DNA from: UBA5216 sp043743335
GTDB lineage: Bacteria > Pseudomonadota > Gammaproteobacteria > Burkholderiales > SG8-41
Assembly: GCA_043743335.1 (NCBI GenBank)
Contig: JAYTWR010000199.1
Location: 1-64,000, forward strand
DNA: 64,000 nucleotides
Direction of reading: 5' to 3'
Shown: positions 60,203 through 64,000 of the stretch, piece by piece
Position numbering within the stretch: position 1 is the first letter of the stretch
Layout: every line of letters starts with the position of its first letter
The notes under the pieces: model-generated
Databases searched by the model: none
Seen by the model: the letters and a program-made list of their open reading frames with translations, nothing else
Told to the model about the DNA's origin: nothing
Program-made: the position numbers and the translations under genes

Positions 60203-61517
60203 TTACAACAGAGACGTGCCTACGCTCCAAGCGCCCGCTGCGCCCAAGCCGCATTTTCTCGATGGCGTGGCCAAGCAGGCTGTGCAGCGCCGGCTGGCCG
60301 GCCTTGTGCATGGCGCGCTCACGCTGCGCGACGGCGAGCAGGTCACGCGCTATGGCGCGAGCACTACGCGCTGCCCACTGGATGTCACCGTGCACGTACA
60401 CGACCCACGCTTCTACAGTGAAATCGCGTTCGGCGGCTCCGTCGGCGCGGGCGAGGCCTATATGGCGGGCTGCTGGCGTGTGGACGACCTCACCGCATTA
60501 ATGCGCATCCTGCTGCAAAACCGCGCTGTGCTCGACGGCATGGAAACCGGCTGGGCGCGTCTCGCCGCGCCGCTGCAAAAGGCGCTGCACTGGACGGCGC
60601 GCAACACGCGCAGCGGCAGCAGCCGCAACATTCAGGCGCACTACGATTTGGGCAACGAATTTTTCCAACTATTTCTCGACCCAACCATGATGTATTCGAG
60701 CGCGGTGTTCGAACGCGCTGACATGACGCTCGAAGCAGCCTCGATGGCCAAGCTGGATCGCATTTGCCGCAAACTCAATCTCAAGCCCGATGATCGCGTG
60801 ATTGAAATCGGCACGGGTTGGGGTGGCTTCGCCATGCACGCTGCACGGCACTACGGGTGCCACGTTACCACCACCACCATCTCGCCTGCGCAGCACGCGC
60901 TTGCGCGCGAACGTATCGCCGCCGCCGGACTGATAGACCGCATCGAGCTGCTTCTAACCGACTACCGTGATCTCACCGGGCAATACGACAAACTGGTGTC
61001 CATCGAAATGATCGAGGCCGTCGGCCATCAGTTTTACGACGCCTATTTTGGACAATGCAGCGCGCTGCTGAAACCCGAGGGCGCGATGTTGCTGCAGGCG
61101 ATTACCATTGCCGATCAGCGTTACGCAGCGGCCAAAAACGCGGTGGATTTTATTCAGCGCTATATCTTCCCCGGCAGTTGCATTCCGTCGGTCACCGCCA
61201 TCAGCGAATCGCTCACGCGCGCCACCGACCTGCGTTTGTTTCACCTCGAAGACATCGGCCCGCACTACGCCATCACCCTGCGACGCTGGCGCGAAGCCTG
61301 TGATGCGAACGTGGACAAGATTCGCGCGCTGGGCTACCCGGAATCCTTCATCCGCATGTGGACGTTTTACTTGTGCTACTGTGAAGGCGGGTTCATGGAG
61401 CGCGTGATCGGCGATGTGCAAATGCTGCTGGTGAAGCCACAGGCGCGGCCTGAGCCGATCGTGCCGCCGCTCATGCCGCCGCTCACGCCGCCACTCACGC
61501 CGCGGGCCCCAGCGTGA
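60189..61517 (+). CDS. cfa: Cyclopropane-fatty-acyl-phospholipid synthase
   Basis: A 442-residue CFA synthase. The N-terminal domain (about 20-140) has EIAFGGSVGAGEAYMAGCW. The catalytic domain has IQAHYDLGNEFFQLFLDPTM, MYSSAVFERADMTLEAAS, the SAM motif VIEIGTGWGGFAMHAARHYG, SIEMIEAVGHQFYDAYFG and FIQRYIFPGSCIPSV. It adds a methylene across a cis double bond of a membrane phospholipid. A low-complexity proline-rich tail (PPLMPPLTPPLTP) ends it. The first seven residues (MKSNSYN) are encoded by an IHF-like repeat. Confidence 0.93.
   Translation: MKSNSYNRDVPTLQAPAAPKPHFLDGVAKQAVQRRLAGLVHGALTLRDGEQVTRYGASTTRCPLDVTVHVHDPRFYSEIAFGGSVGAGEAYMAGCWRVDDLTALMRILLQNRAVLDGMETGWARLAAPLQKALHWTARNTRSGSSRNIQAHYDLGNEFFQLFLDPTMMYSSAVFERADMTLEAASMAKLDRICRKLNLKPDDRVIEIGTGWGGFAMHAARHYGCHVTTTTISPAQHALARERIAAAGLIDRIELLLTDYRDLTGQYDKLVSIEMIEAVGHQFYDAYFGQCSALLKPEGAMLLQAITIADQRYAAAKNAVDFIQRYIFPGSCIPSVTAISESLTRATDLRLFHLEDIGPHYAITLRRWREACDANVDKIRALGYPESFIRMWTFYLCYCEGGFMERVIGDVQMLLVKPQARPEPIVPPLMPPLTPPLTPRAPA
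60193..60205 (+). repeat. IHF-like repeat, copy 17, across a stop/start overlap
   Basis: AATCAAATAGTTA after TTCAATG. It carries the stop codon of the DUF1365 gene (TAG) and the second to sixth codons of cfa. Confidence 0.5.
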
Positions 61518-61529
61518 GTATGGCGAGCA

Positions 61530-62693
61530 TTACTTGCCCAGCACCTGCCGCGCAATAATCAGCTTCTGAATTTCGCTGGTACCTTCGTAAATACGCAGTG
61601 GCCGTATTTCGCGATACAAGCGCTCGACCGTGCTACCCACCGTCACGCCCAATCCGCCAAAGAGCTGCACCGCAGAATCGATCACGCGTTGCGCGGCCTC
61701 GGTGGCATGCAGCTTGGCCATGGATGCCTCTAGCGTGACGCGGTCGCGCAGCGTATCTTTGGTCCATGCCGCTCGATACACCAACAAGGCGGACGTTTCG
61801 ACATCCAGCGCCATATCGGCGATGCGCATTTGCGTGCCCTGAAACTGCGCCAACGCCTGACCAAACACCCTGCGCGCACGCACATGATCGCGCGCCTCGG
61901 CCAACGCGCGCCGTGCAAAGCCTAGCGCAGCGGCCCCCACGGTCGAACGCATCACATCGAGCGTCGCCATGGCGATTTTGAAACCCTCACCCGGCTGCCC
62001 CAGCATGCAGCTTGCGGGCACCCGGCATTCGTCAAACGCCACGTTGCCGATAACGTGCGGTGCAACCACTTGTATTGATTGAGGAACACTCAAGCCCGGC
62101 GTCTTGGCATCCACCACAAATGCCGACAGCCCTTTTGCGCCCAGGGCTTCTCCGGTGCGTGCGAACACGATGTAGGTGTCGGCTACACCGGCGTTGGAGA
62201 TCCACGTTTTGCGGCCGTTCAACACGTAACACTCGCCGTCACGCCGTGCGCTGGTTTGCAGGGCAGATACATCGGAGCCGGCTTCCGTCTCCGACAAGCA
62301 GAATCCGGTAACACACGTGCCATCAGCCACGTGCGGCAGATATGTGGCCTGTTGCGCCGCCGAGCCAAACAACACGATGGGCACCGCGCCCAGCCCCTGC
62401 ATGGCAAAAGTGCAGTCCGCCAATCCGGAATAGCGCGCCAGCACGTCACGCACGAGACACAGGCTGCGCACATCCACGCGCGTGTGCGGGCCACCCAGCG
62501 CAGCGGGCAACACATAACGCAGCCAACCGCCTGCGCCGAGCAATCGCGCAAGGGTGCGCACGGCCTGCGCTTCATTCACGCCTTCCGCTTCGAGTGTGTG
62601 ACGATGGGTCGTTACCCACGCCTGCAATTCACCGGCGAGACGCCGGTGCGTGTCGTCGAAGAATGGCCACTCCAGAAAGTTGTGCTCGCTCAT
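61530..62693 (-). CDS. Acyl-CoA dehydrogenase
   Basis: About 387 residues from ATG 62693 (MSEHNFLEWPFFDDTHRRLA). It has TGFCLSETEAGSDVSALQTS, NGRKTWISNAGVADTYIV, VAFDECRVPASCMLGQPGEG, FGQALAQFQGTQMRIADMA, AVQLFGGLGVTVGSTVERLY and the catalytic glutamate in LRIYEGTSEIQKLIIARQVL. The enzyme oxidises an acyl-CoA at C2-C3; position next to SDR and crotonase genes suggests cyclohexane-carboxylate or branched acid breakdown. A frame opening 32 codons earlier is rejected as start because that segment is not family-like. It diverges from the SDR gene. Confidence 0.9.
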   Translation of the reverse strand: MSEHNFLEWPFFDDTHRRLAGELQAWVTTHRHTLEAEGVNEAQAVRTLARLLGAGGWLRYVLPAALGGPHTRVDVRSLCLVRDVLARYSGLADCTFAMQGLGAVPIVLFGSAAQQATYLPHVADGTCVTGFCLSETEAGSDVSALQTSARRDGECYVLNGRKTWISNAGVADTYIVFARTGEALGAKGLSAFVVDAKTPGLSVPQSIQVVAPHVIGNVAFDECRVPASCMLGQPGEGFKIAMATLDVMRSTVGAAALGFARRALAEARDHVRARRVFGQALAQFQGTQMRIADMALDVETSALLVYRAAWTKDTLRDRVTLEASMAKLHATEAAQRVIDSAVQLFGGLGVTVGSTVERLYREIRPLRIYEGTSEIQKLIIARQVLGK

Positions 62694-62825
62694 AATGAAT
62701 GCGACGTTATCACAGTCCGAATGTCTATCGAATGGGGTACACCAGCGGGGTCGTGCATAGCGGTGGCGTAAAATACCGCTTCGTCGCATCCCTAAAATGA
62801 ACTTGGCAACGGAATAAAATTACTC

Positions 62826-63572
62826 ATGAAACTCAACGGAAAAACCGCTGTAATCACTGGCGCTGCGTCGGGCATCGGGCTCGCCACAGCGCAAGCACTG
62901 GCCGCTGCGGGTGCAGCCGTCGTACTCGGCGATATCAATGTCGCGGGGGGCGAGCAGGCGGCAAGTCAGCTCCAGGCCGCCGGGCATGACGCGACGTTCA
63001 TACCGCTGGATATTACGAGCGACGCAGCCGTTGCACGTTTTCGCGACGCGGTGGATGCGCGCGGCGAAGGCGCAGATATCCTCGTCAATGTGGCGGGCTG
63101 GAGCAAGATCGAAGCGTTCGTGAACACTACGCCGGATTTGTGGGGCAAGTTGATTGATCTGAATTACACCGGCACGCTGCGGGTGGTGCATGCTTTTTTG
63201 CCGAAAATGATTACGCGCGCTGCTGGCAAAATCGTCAACGTTGCCAGCGATGCAGGGCGCGCCGGCAGCGGCGGCGAGGCGGTGTACGCGGGCAGCAAAG
63301 GCGCGGTGATCGCGTTCACCAAATCGCTGGCGCGTGAAACCGCGCGCTACAAGCTCAACGTCAATTGCGTGTGCCCCGGCCCCACCGATACGCCGCTGCT
63401 CGCCTCCATCCCCGACAAGCAACGCGAGGCGCTGCTGCGCGCGATTCCGTTCCGCCGTTTTGCGCAACCGTCCGATGTGGCCGATGCGATATTGTTTTTC
63501 GCCAGCGAGCGCGCTTCATACTTGACCGGGCAGGTGCTGAGTGTGAGCGGCGGGTTGACGATGCAGGACTAG
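62826..63572 (+). CDS. Short-chain dehydrogenase/reductase
   Basis: A 248-residue classical SDR. The cofactor motif is TGAASGIGLATAQALAAAG (residues 11-29), with VVLGDINVAGGE indicating NAD preference, NVAGWSKIEAF, and the catalytic tyrosine and lysine in AVYAGSKGAVIAF. It ends ASYLTGQVLSVSGGLTMQD. It resembles 2-hydroxycyclohexanecarboxyl-CoA dehydrogenase (BadH)-like enzymes, and its neighbours (acyl-CoA dehydrogenase, enoyl-CoA hydratase) fit that pathway, but the substrate is inferred. Confidence 0.9.
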   Translation: MKLNGKTAVITGAASGIGLATAQALAAAGAAVVLGDINVAGGEQAASQLQAAGHDATFIPLDITSDAAVARFRDAVDARGEGADILVNVAGWSKIEAFVNTTPDLWGKLIDLNYTGTLRVVHAFLPKMITRAAGKIVNVASDAGRAGSGGEAVYAGSKGAVIAFTKSLARETARYKLNVNCVCPGPTDTPLLASIPDKQREALLRAIPFRRFAQPSDVADAILFFASERASYLTGQVLSVSGGLTMQD

Positions 63573-63582
63573 CGCAATACAG

Positions 63583-63595
63583 CAACTATTTGATT
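63583..63595 (-). repeat. IHF-like AT-rich dispersed repeat, copy 18
   Basis: The complement is AATCAAATAGTTG, an exact match. TTATTCAATTATTT follows, up to the start region of the enoyl-CoA hydratase gene. Confidence 0.55.
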
Positions 63596-63623
63596 TTATT
63601 CAATTATTTAAAGACCCCCCATC

Positions 63624-64000
63624 ATGACCTCAGCAGCCGATTTCAAACCCCAACATTTCAAATGGGAAGTGCAAGGCAAAGTCGCCACGGTCACGCTCAA
63701 TCGCCCTGAGCGCAAAAACCCGCTGACCTTTGAATCGTATGCCGAGCTGCGCGATACCTTTCGCGCGCTCAATACCATGAACGATGTGAAGACCGTGGTG
63801 GTCACTGGCGCGGGCGGCAATTTTTGTTCCGGCGGCGATGTCCACGAAATCATCGGCCCGCTGACCCAAATGAAAATGCCCGGCTTGCTGGAATTCACGC
63901 GCATGACCGGCGATCTGGTGAAAGCCATGCGCGCATGCCCGCAACCGATCGTCGCTGCCATTGACGGCATTTGCGCCGGTGCTGGCGCGATGATCGCCTG
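63624..64000 (+). CDS. Enoyl-CoA hydratase/isomerase family protein, cut by the window edge
   Basis: The first 125 residues of a crotonase: HFKWEVQGKVATVTLNRPER, KNPLTFESYAELRDTFRAL, VVVTGAGGNFCSGGDVHEII (the oxyanion-hole region) and PQPIVAAIDGICAGAGAMIA. It continues beyond 64000. Family members hydrate or isomerise enoyl-CoA. With the SDR just upstream it forms a beta-oxidation-like pair. Confidence 0.92.
   Translation, partial: MTSAADFKPQHFKWEVQGKVATVTLNRPERKNPLTFESYAELRDTFRALNTMNDVKTVVVTGAGGNFCSGGDVHEIIGPLTQMKMPGLLEFTRMTGDLVKAMRACPQPIVAAIDGICAGAGAMIA

Noticed and set aside
1..64000. CRISPR arrays, tRNA or rRNA genes, integrase or transposase genes
   Set aside because: None was recognised on either strand by reading; small RNAs cannot be excluded without a covariance-model search.

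Overview
The window looks like the chromosome of a betaproteobacterium, most likely Burkholderiales. The reasons are the moderately high GC content, the def-fmt-rsmB-NtrY/NtrX-like block next to LysM-dprA-topB, a tkt-gap-pgk-pyk-fba sugar-phosphate cluster, and above all eight copies or remnants of TctC/Bug-type periplasmic binding protein genes, an expansion typical of Alcaligenaceae and relatives. No tRNA, rRNA, CRISPR array or prophage was seen.

Layout. Positions 1-5200 are accessory: the end of a HicB-like gene, a frameshifted cache-domain protein, a VOC protein, two LysR/Bug divergent modules (one decayed in the LysR half, the other in the Bug half) and a PemK/MazF-like toxin-antitoxin pair with phased operator repeats. 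Positions 5290-10430 hold an MgtE-type transporter, a PLP aminotransferase with an in-frame N-terminal HTH domain, another Bug gene and an ornithine cyclodeaminase-family gene. Positions 10641-22878 are core: topB, dprA and a LysM protein on the minus strand, diverging from def, fmt, rsmB, a DUF4390 protein and an NtrY/NtrX-like two-component pair. Positions 23015-30003 are the central carbon cluster, in which aldolase is the class I type. Positions 30065-40785 hold a CobW-like GTPase, an amidohydrolase, tandem Bug genes, and a translationally coupled trio: two asparagine-synthase-like proteins, both lacking the glutaminase cysteine, on either side of a zinc-ribbon membrane protein. This trio is the best candidate for an undescribed system.

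Positions 40825-49155 form a defence-type island: type I restriction-modification (hsdR, hsdM, hsdS) with repeat insertions inside hsdM and a probable frameshift at the M/S junction, a PIN protein with an HTH-ImmA/IrrE partner, a 57-residue basic protein and an orphan DarG. From 49236 come acyl-CoA metabolism genes, a GxxExxY gene enclosed by 30-bp inverted repeats, a Bug gene and a carboxyltransferase. Positions 53680-61517 are a tight nine-gene lipid-modification operon (two CFA-like methyltransferases, desaturase, FAD amine-oxidase-like protein, DUF1365, DUF1295, DUF2878, lipocalin). The right end has acyl-CoA dehydrogenase, SDR and a partial enoyl-CoA hydratase.

Two dispersed repeat families cross these regions. 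One is an AT-rich element (consensus AATAAAATCAAWTAGTTA) whose core fits the IHF consensus WATCARNNNNTTR; 18 copies were found by eye at gene ends and starts. The other comprises three inverted-repeat elements with CACAGAG/CACGGAA arms, one of which carries the GxxExxY gene.
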